Below the pieces are notes generated by a model that saw nothing but the letters and a program-made list of their open reading frames with translations, had not been told where the DNA came from and searched no databases. From contig OZ026844.1 in NCBI GenBank assembly GCA_964023205.1, forward strand, positions 35,635,326 to 35,699,325: 64,000 nt of DNA. The letters run 5' to 3'. This document shows positions 27,078 to 39,300 of the stretch, piece after piece (positions within the stretch are counted from its first letter, which is position 1; each line of letters begins with the position of its first letter). Both the position numbers and the translations under genes were made by a program. This stretch comes from Lutraria lutraria (lineage: Eukaryota > Mollusca > Bivalvia > Venerida > Mactridae).

Positions 27078-27735
27078 CGTAAACACTTACAAAATAGGAT
27101 TACTACATGATTATTGAATCATTAAATCAAATGAAACCATGTTTAGTTTAGCCGACAAGCCAAACGTTTATCTTTATTCAAGTTGCCATGTATTTATAGG
27201 TTAAATACAATTAAACCCATGTTAGTGATCACAACACTATTTCGACCAACTCATTATAACGAACATTTTTCTAAATATTTCCCGTTTACTACATGTAGTA
27301 CATTATTTGTATTTCAAAATAAATATTTGACACATCTGGATATAAAGATAATTTTACGTCCACACACTGGTCCTGAATTCGAGGCTTTACTGCATACTGA
27401 TCATATTTAAATCGGTGAATAAAACACTTATCCGTTAAGTCAGACAGCCATATTAAACACTTGGTATTTATAACAGGGCTGGACTGTAATTGCTTAAAAT
27501 TTGAAGCTTATGATTTTTGTAATGTTGTCAATCAATTAATCTGAACTCTATTCATTAAATAATTAATTGTGTAATTAATTGTGAAATCCAAAATGGAAAT
27601 GGTGTGAATGTTTATATATATGTTTGCAACGGAATTCTACACATGTTTTATCTTTACTTCTCTTTGTGTATGTTATGCTTATTTATTATGTTGATATATT
27701 GATAAAATTTGAAAATAAATGTGTTTAAAAATAGC
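27078..27735 (+). other. Probable 3' UTR of the CARD-LRR gene
   Basis: The stop codon is followed by AT-rich DNA with AATAAA hexamers at 27318-27323, 27418-27423 and 27714-27719. The last is followed by a GT-rich stretch (tgtattgttctttatattgt), the usual arrangement at a cleavage site, so it is the best candidate polyadenylation signal. Two short open frames inside show no domain. Confidence 0.45.
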
Positions 27736-28879
27736 TGTATTGTTCTTTATATTGTAACAATTTACATGGTGACCAAAGCACACTAACTTTGTCATCAACT
27801 GTATGGTCTACTTTTTAATTTTTGTCAGCCATAATTCCCATATTCACGCTAAATATGAAAACTGTGAGCCATGTCCCCTTATAAGAAAGAATAGACTGAA
27901 TGTCCTCTATGCACAGATGATCTTTAATAAGGACTTTGTGTGGTCTTAAGCGTAAAATAAGCGACAGCTGTTGCTCACAGGTGGCTGCTATTTACAAGTT
28001 GCCGTCATCTCTTGTTTGAGTGTAGTACAAACATTTGTTTGAGATAAACTCAGCTCATGAAACGGAATTCAGTTATTAGCACCAGATTTTTTGCATGATG
28101 TACCCGGTGTATTTATGACGTACTATATAATGCATACAACAATAAAATCTTTTTTATGACGCCATGACGTAAATGGCGATCTCCCAAGTTCTTATGCAAA
28201 GTTCTCTTATTCCACAGGAGAATGACTAAAATAGCAAATATCCATACCACTGAGTTAACTCAGTGTTTGATTATAAACAAGAATTCAAAATACATAAGTC
28301 TAGATTCAATCAATGAGTTTGCAATACGAGGGAATAATAAATATATATGTGTTTTAAGAGGAAACCCTTTCTACAAAGACAATCGTTGGGTCAGAGAAAC
28401 TAAAACCGGAATCTTAAAACCATGTCACGTGATTAGCAGTCTATACTGACCATTATTATGAAAAACAAACACAACATGGAGTCGTCTGTCTAAAGCTACA
28501 ATCACTGTTCATGTCAGAGACAACGAGAGGTCATTAGTTCGAGATGGTATACATGTACATTTTTGTATATTCATTTGTGAAAATTTGTAATTTCGGAATT
28601 CGAAAACATCAGCCGGTTTCAACTTTTCAAACAACACTAGTGTTGGCATTACAGATTCCTGATTTGCGCTGTGTTTTACGTCGTTTATAAAATCAGGATT
28701 TTACTGGGACAATAGCACAGCTGCTATCAGTGATATGGTCTATAACAATTATAGAGCGATATACGGGAAAAAGGCTTTATGTAAAGAACAATAAAAGAGT
28801 GTTGTTGATTATAATTAAAACAAAAAATTCTAATCAGTGGACATAATAATTGAAAATGTTATTAAAAACAAGAAAGGTT

Positions 28880-29100
28880 TGTGAAACACGGATGCCCCCT
28901 AAAGGTCAACCGGATAGTATGACCTTGATTTACTGACCTCAAAATCAATAGAGGTCATCTACATGTGATGACCAACCTCCCAACAAAATCTGAGAGGCCA
29001 TATAGTTCTCTAGTTATAATGCCCGGACAAGGTTTGGTTGCGGACGTAGGGACGGACGGACGGACGACCGACCAACATGTGCAAAGCAATATACCCACTT
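28880..29100 (+). repeat. Dispersed molluscan-type repeat with GGAC run
   Basis: A stretch containing gtgatgaccaacctccca, a tatagttctctagttataat phrase, a gggacggacggacggacg run and tgcaaagcaatataccc. This order is typical of an interspersed sequence seen repeatedly in bivalve genomes. Assigned from familiarity with such genomes. No open frame of note. Confidence 0.5.
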
Positions 29101-29668
29101 AATAATAAGCCCAATATACATTAATAAAAGTCTCCCAGCATGCATTTTTCATTCACATACATGTATTATGTACGGATCAAATAATACGACCGATAAACGT
29201 AAAAAGCTAATTAAGTTGACAAATCAAGTTTATTTAATAATTCACGTTACAGACTTTTACCATTTCTACGGGTTCATTTTAGTGCCATTGCATAGAGGCA
29301 TTGTAGAGTCTTGTCATCGAATTATCTCAGCATTAGATTATGGTCACGATAGAGTATACCCTATGTTCCCGTGTGTTCAGCCCATGACAATGTCACGACT
29401 ACTCATCCATCAGTGATGCATGCAGTTTTCCGGACGCGGAAGCACGAAGATGATTGAATAAAAAATAACATTCTGCATAATTTTCTCTGAAGTTTCCGTT
29501 CGCTGTCATTAATTATACATAGAGTTGATTGCTAATTCTCTGCGGGTATCTACACAATGAATAATGTTCCCATCATAGCAAGTATAAGTGTGTCAATGTC
29601 ATTTACATGTACATGTATCTGATTATCTTCACGAGTGGTTGGTAACAATTTAATGAATTGCTATGTTG

Positions 29669-30163
29669 TTGTACGGCGGCCGGAGACGCCGTACACTCTG
29701 GTAGTGGCAATGCAAAATCGCAACTTCTTGCACCGAGCAGATTACTGATAGTGCCCGAAATATCCGCAATGGTCATCACGTGATATAAACAAAACAGAAA
29801 TAGAGCGAGGTCACGTGTTACTCACACCAGCTAGTGTTAGCTTGATGACGCAGTCGCTATTTATAGTCTAAGAATGGAGCAACTGCCCATCTGTCAATAA
29901 ACGAACCGAATCCAATCCTACTATAGTAAACAAACATGGCGTTGAATTTAGTACACTATCAAGCATTGTGTTATATTACTGAGGATGAAGAAAAACTACT
30001 TTTTAAGTGCTGTTCATGTGTACATACATGTGTACATACAGACTGTGTATTATTCAAGTTGTTAATCGGACTCGCTAATAGTCTCAATGATCACGTGACA
30101 TTCACCGAATACTAGTAGCTGTTCTAGTATTGAATTGCCGGATGCGATTTTGCGCCGTACAAA
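29669..30163. mobile_element. Possible terminal-inverted-repeat element (~495 bp)
   Basis: Begins ttgtacggcg and ends cgccgtacaa, an exact 10-bp inverted pair. Inside, caaaatcgca and a cacgtgat motif recur in inverted order near the two ends. The left end also folds on itself (tgtacggcg...cgccgtaca). No transposase frame, so it would be non-autonomous. I see no clear target-site duplication. Confidence 0.4.
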
Positions 30164-30286
30164 CATTTAACTTGTTATCAGTTAGGATATCATATAAATA
30201 TTTTACTGGAGATTTAAAGTGTTGGCATATATTTTCAACCGCATACAAATAATTCGAACACATCATCAATTCTAATCCTTATATCC

Positions 30287-31495
30287 GCCTATTATCATCC
30301 TAACATTCACCTATTATAATTATAACATTCAGCCAGTACAATTTTAACATTCATTTATTATAATTATAACATTCATTTATTATAATTATAACATTCATCT
30401 ATTATAATTCTAGCATTCATCTATTATAATTCTAACATTCATCTATTATAATTCTAACATTCAACTATTATAATTCTAACACTCAACTATAATATTTCTA
30501 ACACTCAACTATTATAATTCTAACATTCAACTATTATAATTCTAACATTCACCTATTATAATTATAACATTCACCTATTATAATTCTAACATTCAACTAT
30601 TATAATTCTAACACTCAACTATTATAATTCTAACACTCAACTATTATAATTCTAACACTCAACTATAATAATTCTAACATTCACCTATTATAATTCTAAC
30701 ATTCACCTATTATAATTATAACATTCACCTATAATAATTATAACATTCACCTATTATAATTCTAACATACAACTATTATAATTCTGACATTCATCTATTA
30801 TAATTCTAACACTCAACTATTATAATTCTAACACTCAACTATAATATTTCTAACATTCATCTATTATAATTCTAACATTCACCTATTATAATTCTAACAC
30901 TCAAGTATTATAATTCTGACATTCATCTATTATATATCTAACATTCACCTATTATAATTCTAACATTCACCTATTATAATTCTAACACTCAACTATTATA
31001 ATTCTAACACTCAACTATAATAATTCTAACATTCATCTATTATATATCTAACATTCACCTATTATAATTCTAACATTCACCTATTATAATTCTAACACTC
31101 AACTATTATAATTCTAACACTCAACTATAATAATTCTAACATTCATCTATTATATATCTAACATTCACCTATTATAATTCTAACATTCAGCTATTATAGT
31201 TCTAACATTCAGCCATTATATATCTAACATTCAGTTATTATAATTCTAACATTCACCTATTATAATTCTAACATTCAGCTATTATAGTTCTAACATTCAC
31301 CTATTATATATCTAACATTCAGTTATTATAATTCTAACATTCACCTATTATAATTCTAACATTCATCTATTATAATTCTAACATTCACCTATTATATATC
31401 TAACATTCAGTTATTATAATTCTAACATTCACCTATTATAATTCTAACATTCACCTATTATATATCTAACATTCATCTATTATAATTCTAACAAT
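30287..31495. repeat. Minisatellite, 22-bp unit, ~54 copies, with 110-bp higher order
   Basis: Tandem copies of cctattataattctaacatt-ca with variants cactca, attataac and tatatatctaac. The variant tatatatcta recurs at 30931, 31041 and 31151, showing a 110-bp higher-order unit of five monomers. Purely AT-rich, with no gene in it. Confidence 0.92.
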
Positions 31496-32095
31496 GTTAT
31501 TTATAATATTCGCCTATAAAAATAGTTTTAACTCTAGGTTGTGCTTATACAAAAGTCAGACTAAGTTACCTTTGCTTAAATCAGATTATAGCTGGGTGCC
31601 TCTGCACAGGTGGTCATTGTTCACATGTGGTCATTTTTCACATGTGGTGATTATTTACATATGGTCATTATTCACATAATTATGGTAATTAACACAAGTA
31701 TGACTGAAGGTGACAAACATTGTACCGGCTGTTATGTTAAGATTACACACATGATAGGATCTATTGAGTATTTTCAACCCATGGGGTTCTAGATCATCTT
31801 TGAATAGCAACCGCTTTTTATCATTGGATAAATACTTGGAAAAGATCATTAAGTCTCTGGTGTGATCTTCATTGTGCTTTCATTACGTAATTCAGGCTGT
31901 CCAATGGCGCGCTTTAAAAGGAAGAAGTGACACAAAAACAGTGTACGTGAAGCTCAGGTCGACTCTATTAACTTAACTTTGCACTTGCGCAACAGCAGCG
32001 TATTTTTTGTTCAGAAACAATTATTCACAGAAAATAAGATATCTCTCTGTTTAGTTCTCCAAAATGTATTTAATAGAAAGCAGGATAATAATGAA

Positions 32096-32785
32096 ACTGA
32101 GTCATTTCGTGTAATTTAACTTTGAAATTATCGAGTCATTTCGTGTAAATTAACTTTGTTTAACTTTGAAATTATCGAGTCATTTCGTGTAATTTAACTT
32201 TGAAATTATCGTGTCATTTCGTGTAATTTAACTTTGTTTAACTTTGAAACTATCGAGTCATTTCGTGTAATTTAACTTTGTTTAACTTTGAAATTATCGA
32301 GTCATTTCGTGTAATTTAACTTTGAAATTATCGAGTCATTTCGTGTAATTTAACTTTGTTTAACTTTGAAATTATCGAGTCATTTCGTGTAATTTAACTT
32401 TGAAATTATCGAGTCATTTCGTGTAATTTAACTTTGTTTAACTTTGAAATTATCGAGTCATTTCGTGTAATTTAACTTTGTTTAACTTTGAAATTATCGA
32501 GTCATTTCGTGTAATTTAACTTTGTTTAACTTTGAAATTATCGAGTCATTTCGTGTAATCTAACTTTGAAATTATCGAGTCATTTCGTGTAATTTAACTT
32601 TGAAATTATCGAGTCATTTCGTGTAATCTAACTTTGTTTAACTTTGAAATTATCGAATCATTTCGTGTAATTTAACTTTGTTTAGCTTTGAAATTATCGA
32701 GTCATTTCGTGTGATTTAACTTTGGTTAACTTTGAAATTATCGAGTCATTTCGTGTAATTTAACTTTGTTTAACTTTGAAATATC
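32096..32785. repeat. Minisatellite, 34-bp and 44-bp units, ~17 copies
   Basis: Tandem copies of a unit containing gagtcatttcgtgtaattta and ending aactttgaaattatc. Short units are 34 bp. Long units carry an extra 10 bp (tttaactttg), which is itself a duplication of part of the unit. Short and long units are interspersed. The array ends about 525 bp before the proposed copy A start codon. Confidence 0.92.
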
Positions 32786-33309
32786 GAGCGAACATTCAAA
32801 TGTCGCGTGCAATGTCATACAAATGCTTTTCAATAAAAAGCAATATTTACGTTACCTGATTTTAAATAAAATCGCATTAATGCAGTCAACAATGCTATTC
32901 GATGTTATAAAAACTTCGCTTAAACATTGCAACCACGATGCAGTTAACGGCAATTTGTCGCTTTAGAACATTATTGATATGAATTTTAATATTTATTTGT
33001 GATGCAGATTGATATATATTTATTAACTGTTCATTTATAATTGAAAGATTGATGCTATCATGTGTTAACATTTCATAAAGTGACTGTGCGTGAGCTCACT
33101 AATTGTACTGTTCTGCAGTAATTTGATTCTTCCCTCGGCTCTGCGTTGTACAAACAAGATATCATGTGACTTGTTTTACATTTTAGAACGTTGACAAAAC
33201 AGAAATTATTGCTGTGAAAATCTAAGTGGTTTGAACATAGGATAAATAAACGGCTTTCAAAAACGCCAAGTATCTTTTTTCTAAAACATTGAGATTAATT
33301 TCAACACAA

Positions 33310-33325
33310 ATGACTACAACACCAG
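33310..33325 (+). CDS. SSUH2: SSUH2-like copy A, exon 1 (candidate)
   Basis: ATG ACT ACA ACA CCA plus one base, then GTTTGT. It encodes MTTTP and a split glycine, parallel to MAMPP plus split glycine in copy B, with the same 16-base length and phase. The start has A at -3. The donor is weak, but exon 10 of copy B uses the same GTTTGT. I found no other ATG-n-CCA-G|GT candidate upstream of exon 2, and with it the whole coding sequence has an exact multiple of three. Confidence 0.55.
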
Positions 33326-36300
33326 GTTTGTATTTTTATAAATAAAATCCATTAACATCTAAATGTAATAATATTTCATTTTTGTTCAATATTTTCGTAT
33401 TTATATGTGATAATCTTTCATTTATATTCAATATTTTCGTATTTATATGTGATAATCTTTCATTTATGTTCAATATTTTCGTATTTATATATAATAATAT
33501 TTCATTTATATTCAATATTTTCGTATTTATATGCAATAATATTTCATCTATGTTCAATATTTTCGTATTTATATGTGATAACGTTTTATTCATATTCAAT
33601 ATTTTCATATTTATATGCAATAATATTTCATTTATATTCAAAATTTTCGTATTCATATGTAACAATATTTCAATTATGTTCAATATTTTCGTATTTATGT
33701 ATAATAATATTTCATTTATATTCAATATTTTCGTATTTACTGATATGCAATAATTGATAATTGATATTTAATATTTTCGTATTCATATGTAACAATATTT
33801 CATTTATGTTCAATATTTTCATATTTATGTATAATAATATTTCATTTATATTCAATATTTTCGTATTTATATGCAATAATTGATAATTTATATTTAACAT
33901 TTTCGTATTCATATGTAACAATATTTCATTTATGTTCAATATTTTCATATTTATGTATAATAATATTTCATTTATATTCAATATTTTCGTATTTATATGC
34001 AATAATTGATAATTTATATTCATGCGGAACATTGACGCTATTTCCCTATGAAAAGACAACTCCTGTCGTTATTGATTTTTGGCCTGTCTGATAAACTAGT
34101 TGTTTCCCTTTACGCCAAGAAACCAATAAGTGGTCAGTATTGATTTTAGCAAGTTAACCTTATCGAATATGGATTATTTAGCGTTAAACCGAGATCTATA
34201 TCTCCTGGTCGTTTTTTGTGCGATCTGAGTTTTAGGGAATGTGAGAGTATTTTTTTTCACGAGGTGAAAGATCATGGTCTTCAACACGATAATTAAAAGA
34301 AAAAGGTCATATTTTTTTAAATACATTATTACATATTTTAATGTTGATCTTTAAATGAATAAATGAATATTGATGTGAATAACATTAACAAACCAGCAGT
34401 AAACTGATGTTGTTTGATTCCAATTTAATGACTTTATATAAGGTCAAAGAAAGTACATACTATTCGATGAAATATTACAGCAGTAATATATTTTGATTTT
34501 TCGGAATCAAACACCTTACAGAACACAGTTCTATACGTGTATATATATTCATTTCACACAGGGATATATAGCATCCCTGTTTCACACTACTAAAGGAAAT
34601 AATTATATGAATATATAAATAAAAAATTCAATCGTTGACAGAACAAAATATGTTGAGTTTTTCTACGGGCACGGTTAATTTTTCAACTTTCGCATTTCTA
34701 AAAAATGCATGTTATTACACAGCTCGGGGTCAAGTCAAACTGACATAGTGATTCTTATTTCCCGACCAGATACAAGTCGTTGTTGGAACGCGATCTCTAA
34801 TGACTGTGCTAAGTAAGACAAACAAGATATTGGAAACTCTGAAAATATTTATTTTTTTAAATAATATCAGTATTAAATATAATTTGTTCTATGTACTTAT
34901 AAATACAACAAAAGTTTTTCATAAACTAATTATCACTATAAATATTTTAACCAGACATGTGCACTAAGCTGACCGTGACCAGACAGGATTAGACAGATAA
35001 GGGGCAATAAAACAATTAAGAGAATAGACCTCCTGTTGCTTTTGGGGTCACTTAAATAGGAGCTGTCCAATGTCTTTAAATTTAGCTATTTGATATTTGA
35101 TGTTTTAAGGGTGTTGGGGTATGTATGTGCGAGTGTGTGCGCGAGAATCGGGGATGTTTTGTTAGTCTTACTCATTCACTGTTTACGTACAATATCATGT
35201 AAGTAAGTAAGTAAATATTTTATTAAAGTGACATGTGTACATGTTAAATAATATACAAATATAGAAAGTAAATAACACACCCGGCCCAATGGACCTATAA
35301 GTCACCTATACAAATCAAGTATAAAGTTTCACATGAAATTATTTTCGATGATGAATATCATGAGTAAATGAATATGAAATGCATTATACATGTAGTTAAT
35401 GACAACGTTTTGTTTGATTAATTATATATTTTGTTTCTTCTTCTAATATACGCCTTAACAATATACTTGGCTAATTTTCTTGGGACATTGATATTAAGAT
35501 ATCTAAGTTTATCACTATCAGACATATTATTAAACTGATTATCAGATAATTGTTCATTAAATGTTGATGTTCTAATTTCATTGTAAAATGTACAATGAAG
35601 AAGAAAATGTTTTTCGTCTTCAATCTGTGATAAATCACAGAATATACAGAGTCTTTGTTCCGGAGGCTCACCAATATATCGTACGGTTTCTATTCGTAAA
35701 GGTAGCACACCACATCTAAATTGAGTCAACATTGACCGTTCTTGTTTGTTTAGATTTAATAAAACATATTTTTCAATTTCAAATTCATTTTGAAAGTCAC
35801 ATAAGTCCGTAATTTTGGTACTTTTGTATGTCTATATATTCATTGTGATGATGTTCCATCGGCATAAATCAAAAATAAAGATTTATCTATTTATCTTTAA
35901 ATTAATATATTTATTGGTTACTGTCCTAGTAGAACTTTATTAGTAAATCTCTTGGGACTTTAAAAAGTTAAATCGGCACTTTCAATAGTAATAATGAATA
36001 AATGATAATAATAAATTGGTATCAAACATTGTATGTCAATTTTAACAACCAGGCCGAGACTGCACGAATGAGCAATATCCCTTTAACAGGGCGATAAAAT
36101 CAATAAATATTACGTAACATCCTGTTAATTGTATATCATCAGTCATAAAAGTGGTCAGAGGCTTTAGCCATATCTGTATCAGGTAATGAAACGAATGCAT
36201 TTTCTTAATATTCTTTTCAATCAAGAAGTACATATAGAAATATAGCAAGGTATTTTTTCAATGATATTGCAAAGAAATAAGAAAAAGCATTTGACAACAT

Positions 36301-39300
36301 TTTTACTAAATGAGACTAAAACAGGCATTGTGTAAAATATTGTTGTACATCGAAATTGGTTAGAATAAAATATATTTCTTATATTTTATTATCAATTTAT
36401 TTATTGTTTTGATTTACTACATTCAAAATCAATTGGGCTTTAAAGAATAATTGGAATACACTTCTGAGTTTATAAAATCACTTATGTTTCTGACCCAGCA
36501 AGCTCACGACTGGAAAAGTTTAAACAAATCGTAGTTTTATAAAGCGTGATAAATAACAAGGACTTATATACATAATTATTTTCTGAAGATAATCCTTTCT
36601 ACAGAACATGTTTCCGGTAAAACATGCACGAGAAAATCATTTAATTTCACCTTCATCGGGAGTTTTCTTAATAAAACTGTCCGCCTTCATTTATTAATTT
36701 GTAATAGATGTATTTATATTCACAGGGTGACCGTAAAGTAGCCATGGTTATATTTTGAGTTTTTAGACCCGCTTATATAAACCTGATTAAGAAAATAAAT
36801 ATATATCGAGTTATTGAATTATCGAACAGTTTGCTAAAAATTAGCAGTTTTTTGTAACATGGTAAAAATATACCGACTTAATTATACACCTGCTAAAGCA
36901 ACTTAACAAATAGTCACGTGTTTAATGTATGAAAGGTCATAATAACAACAACTAATTCGGTAGTTGCTACATCGACTACTGTACAAGTACAATAGAATAT
37001 ACGGAAACGCGCGCTTGTACGCGAATTTCTCCATTTTCAAACTAAATTGGAAGCAATTTCCACATTTTCAAATTTCTTAAAAAATATATTGTAATAAAGC
37101 TTGGACGCCACAGAATACTTCACGAGGTTATAAAAAAATGTCATTTTAGTAAAAAACAACTTTATGGCCTGTCAAAAACGAGGTTTAAGAGTATGTTGAC
37201 AGTTTTCATATAGAATTATGAACGAACGATAGTCACCAACTTCAAACGAAAATGGAAGCAATAAGTTCACATACCACATTAATAAAAATTATATTGAAAT
37301 AAAGTGCAGAGAATGAAGATTACTTCACGAGGTTATAAAATTTTCTCATTTAATGTTATAAACAAGTTATCAATGTTAAACCATACAGCTCCTATATAAA
37401 TCTATAGTAAATCAGTTTATCGATAAACGTTATCGGAGTGATCGATAAGACGTTTTCAAGGGAGACAACTTTGCCGATAAGACCGGCCAAGTTACAGAAA
37501 TGTTCCGCATGCAATATTTTCGTATTTGTATGCAATAATATTTCATTTATGTTCAATATTTTCGTATTTATATGCAATAATATTTCATTTCTATTCATTA
37601 TTATCGTATTTGTGTGCAATAATTTTTCATTTCTATGTATGTAAAACAAAGAGATTCGACATTGTACACAAAGTCAGAACACCATTTAGGTTTTGTTATG
37701 TGACCTACTTGTATGAAGCGAGCCTCAAGGGTGGGTGGGGGCCTGCAAGTTTGATGGTCGCTCAAGAAAATGTGGTTATATCACCTCAAATTCCATAAAT
37801 GGCCCAAACATGAAGAGTGTGTTATTAATTGCTTAACATTATTGAAAAAAGACGCTGAATTGTTCAAAGTCACGAGGTCAATAATTTTTTGTCCGCGTGA
37901 TAACCAACTTCCTACTTCATGTTGTTATTTTGAAACAAACTTCTCAATCTAGATAGTGAACTCCCCTTTAAATATTCATAAACATTTTAAATGATATTTA
38001 TCAAGATTATGTCGCATGGTTTATCATCGATTTATATACTTTCAAAATTTGATCAGCACCAGGGACATACAGTCATACCTGTGTTAGTGTTCACCTCCGA
38101 AATAAAGACAATCCTGTGAATAAAGGCCATCCTGTGAATAAAGGTATTCATATCAAAACAATCTTTGATTATTTAGAACATAATGACCTCCAAACCGAGG
38201 TCAATTGTCGATAAAGACAATATCAGTCTTTCCTAAGAGAGGCCTTTGTTCACTGCTGTGACTGTAAATAATATTTTAATTACGTTATCGATTTGAATTG
38301 TAATGTACAATAGTTTTTTAATATATCGATGCTGAAATGAATTTGGTGAAAATATTTAGGTTTCATTGTTTTTAAATTGCTTTTGTCTTAATTGCGATTA
38401 CAGTGCAATTGGCCTTAACTTGACCTGAATCCTGCCGCAGACAGAATGACATTTTTATATATCAAATTCAAAAATTCAAAACATAAAAGCTACATGGTTT
38501 TGTGTTGAAATATAAAAGTGAACGGTCCATACATGTCCATGGCTAGACGCAAAGCCTATATTGCTAAAGCCATGGATATCATTTCAATACAATCCGTCAA
38601 AATACCAACATAAAATGTTATATAATTATTATTATACACAGCGCATAATTACATGTTACAGTTTAGACGCCTAGCAAACGTTGAGTAGAATAGTTTATGA
38701 AGTTTTAAGTTTGAAAGCCATTATTTATTTGTTTGTATTTTGAGCTTAGCTCTAGAGACTTTCACGTCGGTGATATATAAGTATCATTATTGCTATTTTC
38801 ACCATCGACTCATTAATCATACATCAAATATATTTGTTGTGGTAACAGAGTAAATATGCAGCCAGAGATGACAAATTATTTTGATTTAATAAATATATTG
38901 TTAAACGTTGACAATGAATACAGTATTGTCTCAACTGAAATAATTCAATAAGAATAGTGTAACCTCTATATGGGGAAAGATTATGGAGAGAAGTTCGGTC
39001 TTAATGTCGAAATAGTATCTTTATCAAGCTGCAATAAAAAATAATTATTTGAAATCGTTTCTGAAAATAAGTGGTCTTTTTTATGAGGTGGTCTTTTGAC
39101 CTCCTTGGTCGGTAGTTCATTGTCTCTCTTTGGTTTTAACACTGCACCAAACAGCCAGTGTCATTTAGTAACTTTCTAGTTTTAACATAACACCAAACAG
39201 CCAGGGTTATTTAGTAACTTTCTAGTTTTATGGCGTATGAAGACCGCATACCTGAGTAGAACCGCCGGCCTTCCGTTAGATAACTAGGCAGCTTCCTCTC

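Larger units (their letters stand above)
27736..33309. other. Intergenic region between CARD-LRR gene and SSUH2-like copy A
   Basis: About 5.6 kb without a recognised gene. It holds a bivalve-type dispersed repeat (28880-29100), a terminal-inverted-repeat element (29669-30163), a 22-bp array (30287-31495), an 18-bp-like short repeat with 'cacatgtggtcatt' wording (31610-31680) and a 34/44-bp array (32096-32785). The promoter of copy A should be in the last few hundred bases if exon 1 is correctly placed. Confidence 0.6.

Noticed and set aside
32096..32785. CRISPR-like appearance of regularly spaced repeats
   Set aside because: The 34/44-bp units follow each other without unique spacers, and the DNA is eukaryotic.
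33336..34059. Open frames of 115-129 codons on both strands
   Set aside because: They lie wholly on the 42-bp minisatellite; the period is a multiple of three and the unit lacks stops, so they follow from repetition.
35418..35732. Independent 104-aa minus-strand host gene
   Set aside because: The peptide reads as the C-terminal part of a LINE reverse transcriptase polyprotein, truncated, with a LINE-like tail.
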